From Mycobacterium aquaticum (GTDB taxonomy: Bacteria > Actinomycetota > Actinomycetes > Mycobacteriales > Mycobacteriaceae): a DNA stretch of 64,000 bases. The notes beneath the pieces are model-generated. The model saw nothing but the letters and a program-made list of their open reading frames with translations. It was not told where the DNA came from and searched no databases. Below, piece after piece: positions 9,489-17,843 of the stretch (position 1 is the stretch's first letter; every line of letters begins with the position of its first letter). The stretch is taken from contig NZ_MVHF01000025.1 in NCBI RefSeq assembly GCF_002086485.1, forward strand, positions 41,934 to 105,933, in the 5' to 3' direction. A program made the translations under genes and the position numbers.

Positions 9489-10007
9489 CTACAGAATCCC
9501 GTCCAGAATGCCTGCGGGCAGCGGAATTCCGAGCCCGGAGTAGAAGGCGTAGAAGGTCGCGACCGACAGCACCGCCCCGATCGCGATGTTCCGGAAGTAG
9601 TGGCGGTTGCCGAGAACCGTCGCCGCCCCGGCGAACAGCAGGGTGCCGGTGATCGCCCAGCCGAGCGGTTGGACGAGCACGATCACCGCGACGAACAGCC
9701 CCACCAGCAGCCCGACGGTGCGCCAATCACCCGGTGAGTTGGGGTCGACGTCTTCGCCCGCGTCGGCCTCGCCCACCGAGCCGCGCGGAATCGCGATCGC
9801 CAGGACGACGGCAAGCACGATGAGCACGACACCGATGGTCAGCGGAAACATCTTCGGTCCGACCGGGTCGACCTTGGCGAAACCGGCGGTCAGGGCCATC
9901 GCGTCGTAGATGAGGAACGCGCCGACAGCCACGAGCACAGCGCAGATCAGGTACTGCGCCTTGTCGACTCGGGTCTCGGGTTCTCGCGATTGGTCGGAGG
10001 CGGTCAT
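9489..10007 (-). CDS. tctB: Tripartite tricarboxylate transporter, small membrane subunit TctB
   Basis: The small membrane subunit, 172 residues, with four predicted helices: AQYLICAVLVAVGAFLIYDA, FPLTIGVVLIVLAVVLAIAI, a double stretch around TVGLLVGLFVAVIVLVQPLG, and IAIGAVLSVATFYAFYSG. The central acidic loop (VGEADAGEDVDPNSPGDW) is typical of the family's poorly conserved linker. An in-frame start 123 bp further upstream exists, but the ATG at 10007 overlaps the tctC TGA as ATGA (10004-10007). That junction and the fit to the usual TctB length decide the start. It would partner TctA in the membrane. Confidence 0.9.
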   Translation of the reverse strand: MTASDQSREPETRVDKAQYLICAVLVAVGAFLIYDAMALTAGFAKVDPVGPKMFPLTIGVVLIVLAVVLAIAIPRGSVGEADAGEDVDPNSPGDWRTVGLLVGLFVAVIVLVQPLGWAITGTLLFAGAATVLGNRHYFRNIAIGAVLSVATFYAFYSGLGIPLPAGILDGIL

Positions 10008-10999
10008 AGCAACCCCAATTCGGTCAGCGTCGAGGAGACGCGGTTGTCCTGGTCGGTGAGGAACTGCTCGAACTCGGGCCCGGTGGCGAACGCATCGCTC
10101 CAGCCGTTCTTGACCAGCGCGTCCTTCCACTGCTGGGTGCAGTGCAGGTCCTCCAGCGCCTTGACCATGGCTTGCTTGGCATCATCGGAAATGCCTGGCG
10201 GCGCGAGGATTCCGCGCCAGTTGGTGAAGGTGAGGTTGATGCCGGCCTCGGTGAGTGTGGGCGCGTCGATGCCCGCGACCCGCTCCTTGCCGGACACTGC
10301 GAGCACCCGCACCTGACCGGCGGCGATCTGGTCGACGAATTCGCCGAGACCGGTGGTTCCGACCGTGATCTTCTTGCCCAGCAAGGCCGTCAGCAGGTCG
10401 CCGCCGCCGTCGTAGGTGATGTAGTTGACCTTGCGCGGATCCACCCCGACCGCCCGCGCGGTCTCCATCGGGAACAGATGATCCGGTCCGCCGGGCGACG
10501 ATCCCCCGCCCACGGTCACCCGGCTCGGATCGGCCTTCCACGCCGCGACCAGGTCACCGATGGTGCGGAAGGGCGAATCCCCCGGCACCAGAATGCCTTC
10601 CTGCTCTTCGACCATCTTGGCCAGCGCCGTCGCGTCGGAGGCGCGGGCATGTGACCCGTTGGTGTAGGTGGCGCCGACCACGCCCAGCCCCATCATCATC
10701 ATGAGGTCGTCGTTGCCTTTTTCGTTCATCAGCCGGGCCATCGCGACGGTGCCGCCCGCGCCGATGACGTTGAACACCTCGATCCGCCCGGTGATGTCGT
10801 TGTCCTCCATGATCTTCACCGCGGTCCGTGCGGTCAGGTCATAGCCGCCGCCCGGGCTGTTCGGCACCATCATGCGCAGCCGGTGCAGTCCTCGGGCGTC
10901 ATCGTTGCGGGTCACGCCGCAGCCGGTCAGCGTGAGCGCCACGGCGAGCGCCATGATCACCCCGAGCGCCGCCGCCAGGTGTCCTCGTCGACACGTCAT
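10004..10999 (-). CDS. tctC: Tripartite tricarboxylate transporter solute-binding lipoprotein TctC
   Basis: The extracytoplasmic binding subunit of the TTT transporter, 331 residues. It begins with a basic N-terminus, a hydrophobic stretch and a lipobox LTGC with Cys27 as the lipidation site, so it should be a lipoprotein on the outer face of the membrane. The body shows Bug/TctC family features: MMVPNSPGGGYDLTART near the N-terminus and a central GGGSSPGGPDHLF. An ATG 33 bp upstream is in frame, but the ATG at 10999 is preceded by GGGGACGG at good ribosome-binding distance and gives a proper signal peptide. First gene of the tct operon, divergent from the histidine kinase gene. Confidence 0.9.
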   Translation of the reverse strand: MTCRRGHLAAALGVIMALAVALTLTGCGVTRNDDARGLHRLRMMVPNSPGGGYDLTARTAVKIMEDNDITGRIEVFNVIGAGGTVAMARLMNEKGNDDLMMMMGLGVVGATYTNGSHARASDATALAKMVEEQEGILVPGDSPFRTIGDLVAAWKADPSRVTVGGGSSPGGPDHLFPMETARAVGVDPRKVNYITYDGGGDLLTALLGKKITVGTTGLGEFVDQIAAGQVRVLAVSGKERVAGIDAPTLTEAGINLTFTNWRGILAPPGISDDAKQAMVKALEDLHCTQQWKDALVKNGWSDAFATGPEFEQFLTDQDNRVSSTLTELGLL

Positions 11000-11012
11000 C
11001 AACCGTCCCCAA

Positions 11013-11060
11013 TCACTTGTGATGCTCAGCAATACTGAACCGTGACGTGACTCAGGTCAC
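11013..11060. promoter_or_regulatory. Two palindromes between tctC and the sensor kinase gene
   Basis: The 63-bp spacer between the divergent transporter and two-component genes contains ATCAC-TT-GTGAT (11013-11024) and GTGAC-TCAG-GTCAC (11047-11060), with an extra GTGAC directly before the second. Both are perfect 5-bp-arm inverted repeats. Their position between transporter and regulator makes them candidate operators for the response regulator. Confidence 0.45.
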
Positions 11061-11062
11061 TG

Positions 11063-12706
11063 ATGAGTTCGCAAAGGAAGTATTGGTCATTGAGTTCACG
11101 CTCGGCGATAGTGCGTGCGCTGCGGGGACGCAGCCTCGCCGGCCAGTTCCTGGCCTTTCAACTGCTCGTGGTCGCAGTCGTGCTGGTCGCGGTCGCGGCC
11201 GTGTCGGTCGCGCAGTCCACGCGTGAATTCCGCGACGTGCGAGGCCAGCGCATGATCGCGGTGGCGGAGAACATCGCCTCGACACCGATCGTGCGGGACC
11301 GTTACGGCGATCCGTTCGCAGCTTCCATCCTGGCCCCCGACGTGGATCGGGCGGTTGCCCTCTCAGGGGCCGAGCTGGCCGAGATGATCGATCCCACCGG
11401 CACGGTGCGCGCGTCGTCGGATCCGCAGCGGGTCGGAACCCGCGTCGATCTGGGCCCCAGCCGCGCCGACGAAGGCCGGGCGTGGTTCGGTGACGGCGAT
11501 ATCGACGGCGCCCACAGCTTGGTGGGCCAGGTCCCGATCCTGGCCACCGACGGCGATGTGCTCGCCATCGTCTCGGTCAGCGAACGGTATCCGTCGGTGT
11601 GGCAGCTCCTCGGAGGCGCAGGCGAACGTCTGCTGATCTATCTCGGTATCGGGGCCGCGCTCGGCCTCGTGGCGTCGTGGCTGCTGTCTCGACGCATCAA
11701 GCGGCACACCCGCGGCCTGGAGGTCGCCGAGATCGCCGGCCTGGCCGATCATCGGGAAGCGTTGCTGCACAGCATCCGCGAGGGTGTGGTCGCCGTGGGC
11801 ACCGACGGCGCCATCACGGTGCTGAACGACAGCGCCCAGGAACTGCTGGGCCTCGACGACAGCGCGGTGGGGCGCCGGGTCGACGAGGTCGGCGTGGATC
11901 CGACGGTCGCGGGGTTCCTGCTGGACGGCGCCGCGGGCCGCGACGAGGACGACGTCATCATCACCACCAGAACGCGGGTCCTCGCGCTCAACCGGCGCGC
12001 GGCGAGCAGTCAGGGGCAGCGCATCGGTACCGTCACCACCATGCGCGACAGCACCGAACTCGCTGCGCTGCAGGCACAATTGTCGTCGCACCGCAGTGTG
12101 ACCGACACGCTGCGGGCACAGACCCACGAGTTCGCCAACCAGCTGCACACCATTTCGGGGCTGGCACAGCTCGGTGAATTCGACGCGGTGCGCGATCTGG
12201 TGGGAACCCTCACCCGGCGCCGAGCAGAGATCAATGATGCTGTGACACAGCACATTTCCGACCCCGCCGTGGCCGCGCTGCTGATCGCCAAGACCTCGCT
12301 GGCCGCCGAGAGCGGCGTCACCCTCACCCTGACCGGCGACAGTCACCTGGCGGCGCTCGACCCGGCCCTGGCCACCGACGTGATCACGCTGCTCGGCAAC
12401 CTGGTCGACAACGCCGTGGACGTCTCGGTCGGCTCGACAGCCGCACAGGTGCGCATCCACATCGACGACGCCCACGGCCTGCTGCTGACCGTGTCCGACT
12501 CGGGTCCCGGTGTGCCCCAACATCTTCGGGAGTCGATCTTCTCCCGCGGCGTGACCTCGAAACCGGACGTCCCCGGCGGGCGCGGAATCGGCCTTGCACT
12601 GGTGCGGCTGGTGACCGCGCAACACGGCGGTACCGTCGAGATCAGCGACGGCACCGGCGGCGGTGCGGTGTTCACCGTCCGACTGCCGGAGGCCGCCCAT
12701 GTATGA
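11063..12706 (+). CDS. Sensor histidine kinase, CitA/DcuS type
   Basis: A membrane-bound sensor kinase of about 547 residues. An N-terminal transmembrane helix (FLAFQLLVVAVVLVAVAAVS) is followed by a ~140-residue extracytoplasmic sensor region of PDC type. A second helix (LLIYLGIGAALGLVASWLL, ~190-210) leads to a cytoplasmic PAS domain (LLHSIREGVVAVG) and a kinase core. The phospho-accepting residue is probably H355 in RAQTHEFANQLHTISGL; the ATP site shows LLGNLVDNAVDVS, DSGPGVP and GRGIGLALV. CitA/DcuS kinases sense citrate or C4-dicarboxylates, and in Corynebacterium glutamicum CitAB controls tctCBA, the same pairing as here. Start uncertain: ATG 11063 is used, but AAGGAAG sits 9 nt before an in-frame TTG at 11090. 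Confidence 0.9.
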   Translation: MSSQRKYWSLSSRSAIVRALRGRSLAGQFLAFQLLVVAVVLVAVAAVSVAQSTREFRDVRGQRMIAVAENIASTPIVRDRYGDPFAASILAPDVDRAVALSGAELAEMIDPTGTVRASSDPQRVGTRVDLGPSRADEGRAWFGDGDIDGAHSLVGQVPILATDGDVLAIVSVSERYPSVWQLLGGAGERLLIYLGIGAALGLVASWLLSRRIKRHTRGLEVAEIAGLADHREALLHSIREGVVAVGTDGAITVLNDSAQELLGLDDSAVGRRVDEVGVDPTVAGFLLDGAAGRDEDDVIITTRTRVLALNRRAASSQGQRIGTVTTMRDSTELAALQAQLSSHRSVTDTLRAQTHEFANQLHTISGLAQLGEFDAVRDLVGTLTRRRAEINDAVTQHISDPAVAALLIAKTSLAAESGVTLTLTGDSHLAALDPALATDVITLLGNLVDNAVDVSVGSTAAQVRIHIDDAHGLLLTVSDSGPGVPQHLRESIFSRGVTSKPDVPGGRGIGLALVRLVTAQHGGTVEISDGTGGGAVFTVRLPEAAHV

Positions 12707-13376
12707 CGTGCTGGTGGTCGACGACGATTTCATGGTCGCCGAGATCCATCGCCGATTCGTCGAACGCGTCGACGGATTCCGCGCCACCGGTGTCGCGCGG
12801 ACCGGGGCCGAAGCCCTGTCCGCGGTGGCCGACCTCAGACCCGACCTGGTCCTGCTCGATGTGTACCTGCCGGACATGACCGGCCTGAACGTGCTGCACC
12901 GGCTTCGCGCAGACGGCAACCGGGTCGGGGTCATCATGATCACCGCCGCACGTGAACTCGACACGGTGCGTGGCGCCTTGGACGGCGGCGCCGCGGACTA
13001 TCTGATCAAACCGTTCGAGTTCGACCAGTTACGGGCGAAACTGGTGGCCTACGCGGCCCGGGCCGATGCTCTGGCGACCGAGGGCGGCGCCGACCAGTCG
13101 ATGATCGACGCGTTGTTCGGCGGCGCTGCGGCCCCCAAGGCCACGCTCCCGAAGGGGTTGGGCGCCGAGACCGCAGGCCTGATACTCGATGCCGTGCGCG
13201 CGGCCGGCGAGGTCTCGGCGGCTGAATGTGCTGAACTCGTGGGCATTTCGCGGGTCAGCGCACGGCGCTACCTTGAGTACTTCCTCGGCACTGGCGCACT
13301 CGAGCTGCGGCTGCAGTACGGCACCGGCCGCCCGGAGCGGCGCTACCGCGCGGTGTCCCCACCGACAGTGAGGTAG
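12699..13376 (+). CDS. Response regulator, CitB/DcuR type
   Basis: The partner of the preceding kinase, 225 residues, overlapping its 3' end by 8 bp, so co-translated. Residues 1-120 form a receiver domain: acidic pocket D8-D10, phospho-acceptor D54 (VLLDVYLPDMTG), switch Thr82 and K104 (LIKPFEF). The C-terminal part holds a winged-helix-like DNA-binding segment (GEVSAAECAELVGISRVSAR) as in CitB and DcuR, not an OmpR or LuxR output. An in-frame ATG 36 bp earlier is rejected because the receiver fold starts directly at MYDVLVVDDD. Likely target: the divergent tctC promoter, with palindromes in the shared spacer. Confidence 0.92.
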   Translation: MYDVLVVDDDFMVAEIHRRFVERVDGFRATGVARTGAEALSAVADLRPDLVLLDVYLPDMTGLNVLHRLRADGNRVGVIMITAARELDTVRGALDGGAADYLIKPFEFDQLRAKLVAYAARADALATEGGADQSMIDALFGGAAAPKATLPKGLGAETAGLILDAVRAAGEVSAAECAELVGISRVSARRYLEYFLGTGALELRLQYGTGRPERRYRAVSPPTVR

Positions 13377-13419
13377 CCCGCTACTCACGCATGCGGATCC
13401 CCAACAGCGCACCATCGCA

Positions 13420-13449
13420 GTGGGGTTGTTCAAGTGGGGGTTGTTCAAG
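13420..13449 (+). repeat. Direct repeat just upstream of the P450 gene
   Basis: GTGGGGTTGTTCAA (13420-13433) is followed immediately by GTGGGGGTTGTTCAAG (13434-13449), a near-perfect 15-bp tandem duplication. The second copy abuts the P450 ribosome binding site (AAGGGAAGG). It may be an operator or simply a small local duplication. Confidence 0.6.
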
Positions 13450-13460
13450 GGAAGGCTGCG

Positions 13461-14705
13461 ATGACCACGATGACCGCGCCGACTATCCGACGCACCTACC
13501 CGGACGTTTTCGACGCGGGCCTGCCATCCGTCGCCTACGAGCACGCCGCCGACCCGGAGGAAGCTCACCGGCTCATCGCGCGGGCCCGCAGGCAATCTCC
13601 GATCGCGATCGGGCCACACGGTCCGGAGATCCTCAGCTACCAGTTGGTGCGCGCCGTGCTGCGCGACGAACGCTTCGCCCCACCCAAGGGATTGTTTCTG
13701 GCCGCGCAGGGCGTCACGTCGGGACCACTGTGGGACCGCGCGGCGGCCAACCTGCTCAGCCTGGGCGGCCCCGCGCATCACCGGTTACGCCGGTTGGTGG
13801 CCAAGGCCTTCACCCCGAAAGCCGCCGAGCGGCTGCGTGGCACGTGCGTCGAGGTCATCACCGAACTGACGGACCGGTGGATGCCGGTGGGCGCCTGCGA
13901 TGTCGTAGCCGACATCGCGCGTCGTTATCCGATCCCGGTCATCTGTGCCCTGCTGGGTGCGCCGCCGAACGACTGGGATCGGATCTCGCGGTGGGCCGAC
14001 GACATCTTCAAGATGTTCAGTTGGAATGTCGACGGAAACGGGGCCGTCATCGAACAGGCGGGCTGCGAATTCGACGAGTACATCGAAGCGATGGTGGCCA
14101 GGCGGCTGTTCACCCTCAGCGACGACCTGCTCTCCGACCTGATCCGGGCCGAGGTCGACGGCGACCGGCTCACCCATGCCGAGCTGCTGATGCTGGCCGG
14201 CGGCGTGCTGCTCGCCGGAACGGACACCACCCGAAACCAGCTGGCAGCTGCGGTACAGGTGCTGTGCGAGCATCCTGCCGACTGGCAGCTGCTGGCCGAA
14301 CATCCGGAACTGGCACCGGTTTTCGTCGAGGAATTGATGCGGCATACCCCAATTGCGTTGAGCACCATAAGGATGGCTCGCGAAGATGTCGAACTCGCCG
14401 GCGTGATGATCCCGGCCGGAACCGTCGTCATCGTCAATACTGCTGCGGCCAACCGTGATCCGGATGTCTACCCGGATCCGGACCGCTTCGACGTCACACG
14501 TCAGGACCCGCCGGCGATGCTGACGTTCGGCGGCGGGGCGCACTACTGCCTGGGCTCGCACCTGGCCAGACTCGAGCTCACCCAAGCCCTCACCGTGCTG
14601 ACCCGTCGCTGGCGCACCGTCCGCATCGACGGCCCGGTGCGGTGGAAGCCGCTGACCGGCGTCAGCGGCCCGGCGACCCTGCCGGTGAGCTTCGACGCCG
14701 CCTGA
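13461..14705 (+). CDS. Cytochrome P450
   Basis: A soluble bacterial class I P450 of 414 residues. The I-helix oxygen-activation motif is AGTDTTRNQ, the K-helix ExxR is in EELMRHTP, and the heme-binding loop is FGGGAHYCLGSHLAR with C363 as the proximal iron ligand. The start at 13461 has GGGAAGG at 5-6 nt spacing; an in-frame GTG 27 bp upstream lies inside the direct repeat and lacks a ribosome binding site. No ferredoxin or ferredoxin reductase is adjacent, so redox partners must come from elsewhere. The substrate cannot be inferred; mycobacteria have many P450s for steroid, fatty acid and terpene oxidation. Its 3' end overlaps the convergent membrane-protein gene by 44 bp. Confidence 0.93.
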   Translation: MTTMTAPTIRRTYPDVFDAGLPSVAYEHAADPEEAHRLIARARRQSPIAIGPHGPEILSYQLVRAVLRDERFAPPKGLFLAAQGVTSGPLWDRAAANLLSLGGPAHHRLRRLVAKAFTPKAAERLRGTCVEVITELTDRWMPVGACDVVADIARRYPIPVICALLGAPPNDWDRISRWADDIFKMFSWNVDGNGAVIEQAGCEFDEYIEAMVARRLFTLSDDLLSDLIRAEVDGDRLTHAELLMLAGGVLLAGTDTTRNQLAAAVQVLCEHPADWQLLAEHPELAPVFVEELMRHTPIALSTIRMAREDVELAGVMIPAGTVVIVNTAAANRDPDVYPDPDRFDVTRQDPPAMLTFGGGAHYCLGSHLARLELTQALTVLTRRWRTVRIDGPVRWKPLTGVSGPATLPVSFDAA

Positions 14706-15042
14706 TCACCAGTACCCAGGACGCGAGGACCACTGCGAACACCGCCGCCTGGACCCCCGGCACCCAGCTCGCGGGATACAGCACCCCGGTGATGTAGTGC
14801 GCGATGAACCCCGCAGATGGCAGCGGCGGCATCCCCGCGCGGGCTCGCGCCCACCGCTCGAGGCCGGTGAGCGGACACGGCAAATCGAGTGCGACGCTGC
14901 CCAGACCCCACAGCACGGCCGTCACATGCAGCGCGATCGTGCGCGGCCACCGGCACGCGACGAACCCGCCCAGCACAAGATAGGCGATGAAGCCGAAGTG
15001 CACCGCGACGGTGAGGGCGACCAACACCGAGTACACCGTCAT
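14662..15042 (-). CDS. Small four-helix membrane protein (DUF2784-like)
   Basis: A 126-residue protein with about four transmembrane segments (MTVYSVLVALTVAVHFGFIA, TIALHVTAVLWGLGSVALD, FIAHYITGVLYPASWV and VFAVVLASWVLVI). The pattern HFGFIAYLVLGGF near the N-terminus, CPLTGLE in the loop and HYITGVLYP in the third helix match the DUF2784 family as I know it. Function is unknown. The ATG at 15042 is chosen because the hydrophobic first helix starts there; a longer frame upstream runs antisense into the next gene. It is divergent from the amidotransferase-like gene, with 45 bp between starts. Confidence 0.75.
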   Translation of the reverse strand: MTVYSVLVALTVAVHFGFIAYLVLGGFVACRWPRTIALHVTAVLWGLGSVALDLPCPLTGLERWARARAGMPPLPSAGFIAHYITGVLYPASWVPGVQAAVFAVVLASWVLVIRRRRSSPAGSPGR

Positions 15043-15074
15043 GGACCCAGCCCCTGGCCACAGAGGCCTCGCGC

Positions 15075-15082
15075 GATAATGT
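15075..15082 (+). promoter_or_regulatory. Candidate -10 (GATAATGT) of the amidotransferase-like gene
   Basis: GATAAT (15075-15080) overlapping TAATGT (15077-15082) lies 5-7 nt before GTG 15088. This supports a leaderless transcript and argues against the ATG at 15079, which would lie inside the -10. Confidence 0.45.
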
Positions 15083-15087
15083 GTGGC

Positions 15088-15810
15088 GTGACATCGAGAG
15101 TACTGTTCATCCGCGTCGACCCCACGGCACCCGAGGCGATGCTGGGCGAGGCATTCAGCGAATGTGGTTTCGAGATCCACACATTCGACGTGGTGCCCGC
15201 CGACCGTCTCGATTCTCCGGTGGCCGACGTGCAGTTCCCCGATCTGACCCGCTATGACGTCGTGGTCGTGCTGGGCGCGCGCTGGTCGGTGTACGACGAA
15301 AGCCTGCGCGCCAGTTGGATGGGCACGTTGATGACCCAGCTGACGGAGGCCGCCGACGCAGGCGTGGGCTTATTCGGTGTGTGCTTCGGTGGCCAGTTGC
15401 TGGCACAGACCTTCGGCGGGTCGGTCAGCAGGTCCGATTCACCGGAGATCGGCTGGTACGAAGTCAGTACCGACGATCCCGAGCTGATCCCGCCCGGTCC
15501 ATGGTTCGAGTGGCATATCGACCGCTGGACGGTGCCGCCGGGGGCCACCGAGATCGCCCGCAACGGCAACGCATCACAGGGGTTCGTGCTCGGCCGGGCG
15601 CTGGCCCTGCAGTTCCACCCCGAGCTCGATGAGACCGTGTTGGAATACTGGCTGGCCGACGACCGCGACGGCCAGGCCGGCAAGGTCGGCCGGACCCACG
15701 ACGAATTGCGCGTCGAGACAAAAGAACTCAGCGACGACGCAGCGCAGCGCGTTCGCGCGTTGGTACGCAATTACCTGACGCGGGTGGTCGGCGCCACGCC
15801 GCAGCCGTAG
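15088..15810 (+). CDS. Class I glutamine amidotransferase-like protein
   Basis: A free-standing class I (triad) GATase domain of 240 residues. The nucleophile elbow is GVCFGGQ with C99, and the catalytic His/Glu pair is FHPE (H177, E179). The oxyanion region LGARWSVYDE is also typical. Such stand-alone domains resemble GMP synthase GATase subunits but often act on small amides or gamma-glutamyl compounds; the acceptor is unknown here. The frame is open far upstream antisense to the DUF2784-like gene, but the domain starts at VTSRVLFIRVDPT and a -10 box precedes GTG 15088. The C-terminal ~60 residues beyond the FHPE motif are longer than the minimal domain. Confidence 0.85.
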   Translation: MTSRVLFIRVDPTAPEAMLGEAFSECGFEIHTFDVVPADRLDSPVADVQFPDLTRYDVVVVLGARWSVYDESLRASWMGTLMTQLTEAADAGVGLFGVCFGGQLLAQTFGGSVSRSDSPEIGWYEVSTDDPELIPPGPWFEWHIDRWTVPPGATEIARNGNASQGFVLGRALALQFHPELDETVLEYWLADDRDGQAGKVGRTHDELRVETKELSDDAAQRVRALVRNYLTRVVGATPQP

Positions 15811-15837
15811 GGTGGTCACTGGAAGTCCAAATTCGCC

Positions 15838-16521
15838 ATGTGTGCATGGGGCAGCGTTACCCGGCACGATGCCGGGCGGGTGTTCCAGGACCGCCGCGAG
15901 GCGGGCCAGGTCCTGGCCCAGGAATTGATGCCCTACCGCGGCCAGGCTGACGTCGTGGTGTTGGGCTTGGCCCGCGGCGGCGTACCGATCGGCTGGGAAG
16001 TGGCGGCCGGCCTAAAGGCTCCGTTGGATGTGTTCCTGGTGCGCAAGCTGGGTGTGCCGCAGTGGCCCGAGTTGGCGATGGGCGCGCTGGCCAGCGGTGG
16101 CGGAATCGTGATCAATGAACAGCTTGTGCAGCGGCTCGGGATCAGCCAGGAGGACCTCGACGCCGCGATCGAGCGGGAGACGGCCGAGCTGACCCGGCGC
16201 GAACATGCGTATCGAGGCGGCCGCCCGCCCCCGGAGCCGGCCGGTAAAACGGTGATTCTGGTCGACGATGGCATCGCGACCGGCGCGAGCATGCTTGCCG
16301 CAGTACGGGCCGTGCGCGCCGCGCGCCGGCTGGTGGTCGCGGTACCGGTGGGGCCCGCGTCGGCATGCCGGGAACTCGCCCAGGAAGCCGACGAGGTGGT
16401 GTGCGCGAGCACACCCACGGAGTTTTCGGCCGTCGGCCAGGCGTTCGCCGACTTTCACCAGGTCACCGACGACGAAGTGCGGGCCCTGCTGGCGACGCCG
16501 ACCGTGCGCGCGCCGGACTAG
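15838..16521 (+). CDS. Phosphoribosyltransferase-domain protein
   Basis: A 227-residue type I phosphoribosyltransferase fold. The PRPP-binding loop is VILVDDGIATGASM (around residues 139-152, acidic pair D143-D144). The N-terminal part contains VVVLGLARGGVPIGWEVA, characteristic of the ComF/Rv2143-like PRTases. I see no nucleobase-specificity signature, so the acceptor base is unknown; many relatives are uncharacterised. It occupies the Rv2143 position upstream of wag31. The stop codon shares the palindrome CTAG (16518-16521) with the stop of the convergent gene. Confidence 0.85.
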   Translation: MCAWGSVTRHDAGRVFQDRREAGQVLAQELMPYRGQADVVVLGLARGGVPIGWEVAAGLKAPLDVFLVRKLGVPQWPELAMGALASGGGIVINEQLVQRLGISQEDLDAAIERETAELTRREHAYRGGRPPPEPAGKTVILVDDGIATGASMLAAVRAVRAARRLVVAVPVGPASACRELAQEADEVVCASTPTEFSAVGQAFADFHQVTDDEVRALLATPTVRAPD

Positions 16522-16925
16522 CCCTTGTGCTCCTCTGCCGCTTCCTCCGCGGTGGGCTCGACCTCATGCGCATCGCCGTCGGCGGACTCAGCGGGTTCGT
16601 CCGACTCGGCCGATTCCGCCTCGGCGGTTTCGTCGGTCTTGTCGGCAGATTCTTCCTCTGCGGCCGGCTCGGCTTCGGCCTCGGCCGACTCATCGGGATA
16701 GTCCTCGACAGCGTCCTCGGTGGACTCGGCGGCCGCCGGAGTCTCGTCGGCCGATTTCTCGGCGGCCCCACGGGAACGTTCCCGCAGCGCATCGACGATG
16801 AGCAGCACCACGCCGAGCACGCTGGCACCGATGCACACCCAGGCGATCAGCTCGTTGCTGGTCACCACGGCGGTCACCAGCGCGGCCAGACCGATGACGG
16901 CGAGCACTAGCGCAATGATCAGCAT
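16518..16925 (-). CDS. Small membrane protein with long acidic C-terminal tail (Rv2144c-like)
   Basis: A 135-residue protein with two N-terminal transmembrane helices (MLIIALVLAVIGLAALVTAV and IAWVCIGASVLGVVLLIV). A short basic stretch (ALRERSRG) follows, then an ~85-residue tail almost entirely Glu, Ala, Ser, Asp and Pro. The tail is low-complexity and probably disordered in the cytoplasm. No enzymatic motif is visible. It lies directly downstream of wag31 on the same strand, the Rv2144c position, which hints at a polar or envelope role but does not prove one. ATG 16925 is preferred over the TTG just upstream because AGGG precedes it. Confidence 0.75.
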   Translation of the reverse strand: MLIIALVLAVIGLAALVTAVVTSNELIAWVCIGASVLGVVLLIVDALRERSRGAAEKSADETPAAAESTEDAVEDYPDESAEAEAEPAAEEESADKTDETAEAESAESDEPAESADGDAHEVEPTAEEAAEEHKG

Positions 16926-16950
16926 CAATCAACCCTAGCTAGGTAGGTGG

Positions 16951-16975
16951 CCTGAACGGTCGCGTTCCGGTCAGG
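16951..16975 (-). terminator. Possible hairpin 3' of wag31
   Basis: CCTGA (16951-16955) and TCAGG (16971-16975) pair, with inner CGG/CCG pairing, in the 52-bp gap after the wag31 stop. There is no T-tract, so it would be a weak or non-canonical terminator, or an attenuator before the Rv2144c-like gene. Confidence 0.3.
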
Positions 16976-16977
16976 GG

Positions 16978-17802
16978 TCAGTTGTTGCCCCGGTTGAACT
17001 GGCCGAAACCGCTGGCGTCGCTGTTGGCGCTGGAATCGACCGGCGCGGCCGAACCGCGCTGACCGAGTTCTTCGAGCTGAGATTCCAGGTAGGTCTTCAG
17101 CCGCGTGCGGTATTCGCGTTCGAACGTCCGCAGCTGTTCCAACCGTCCTTCCAGCACCGTGCGCTGCTGGTTGATGGTTCCCATGATCTCGGAGTGCTTG
17201 CGCTCGGCGTCGGCCTGCAGTGCGTCGGCCTTCTCCTGGGCCTGGCGCAGCTGGGTCTCCGAGCGGGTCTGTGCATCGGCGAGCATGGCGTCGGCGCGCT
17301 GCCGGGCCTCGGTGACCGTCGTCTCCGCCGTCTTGCGCGCATCGCTGACCATGGCGTCGGCCTGTGCCCGTGCGTCGGCGAGCATCTTCTCCGACTCGGC
17401 CTTGGCCGAACCGGTGAGCCGGTCGGCAGTGTCCTGCGCCAGGCTGAGCACGCGCGCAGCGCGGGCCGCGGTGTCCTCGTTGGTCGCCACCGGCGCTGCG
17501 GGCGCGGCCGGTGCCTCGTAGACCGGCTTCGGCGCGGGGGCCGGCTCCGGCTCGGGCTCAGGCTCGTAGAGCGGGATCGACTTGGTCGACTGAGCAGCGC
17601 CACCACCGGAGCGGGCGGACGCCAGCTCGGAGTCGAGCTCGGAGACGCGCTGCCGGAGATCGGCATTCTCTTCGATGAGTCGGGTCAGCTCATTCTCAAC
17701 CAGATCGAGAAAGGCGTCGACCTCATCCTCGTTGTACCCGCGCTTGCCGATGGGCGGCTTGCTGAACGCGACGTTGTGGACGTCCGCCGGTGTGAGCGGC
17801 AT
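16978..17802 (-). CDS. wag31: Polar growth and division scaffold Wag31 (DivIVA)
   Basis: Wag31 marks the cell poles in mycobacteria and organises peptidoglycan insertion there. The 274-residue protein starts with the DivIVA N-terminal domain (MPLTPADVHNVAFSKPPIGK, then RGYNEDEVDAFLDLVENEL) that binds curved membrane. An acidic Pro-rich linker (YEPEPEPEPAPAPKP) and a long Ala/Gln/Glu coiled coil (~115-250) for oligomerisation follow. T73 falls exactly at the position of the PknA-phosphorylated Thr of the M. tuberculosis protein. The start has a strong AAGGGGGC ribosome binding site. Last core gene of the dcw cluster, with its own probable promoter in the 218-bp gap upstream. Confidence 0.97.
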   Translation of the reverse strand: MPLTPADVHNVAFSKPPIGKRGYNEDEVDAFLDLVENELTRLIEENADLRQRVSELDSELASARSGGGAAQSTKSIPLYEPEPEPEPAPAPKPVYEAPAAPAAPVATNEDTAARAARVLSLAQDTADRLTGSAKAESEKMLADARAQADAMVSDARKTAETTVTEARQRADAMLADAQTRSETQLRQAQEKADALQADAERKHSEIMGTINQQRTVLEGRLEQLRTFEREYRTRLKTYLESQLEELGQRGSAAPVDSSANSDASGFGQFNRGNN

Positions 17803-17843
17803 TGTCTGCCCCCTTGGAGTCTTGGACCGTCAATCGATCTCGA

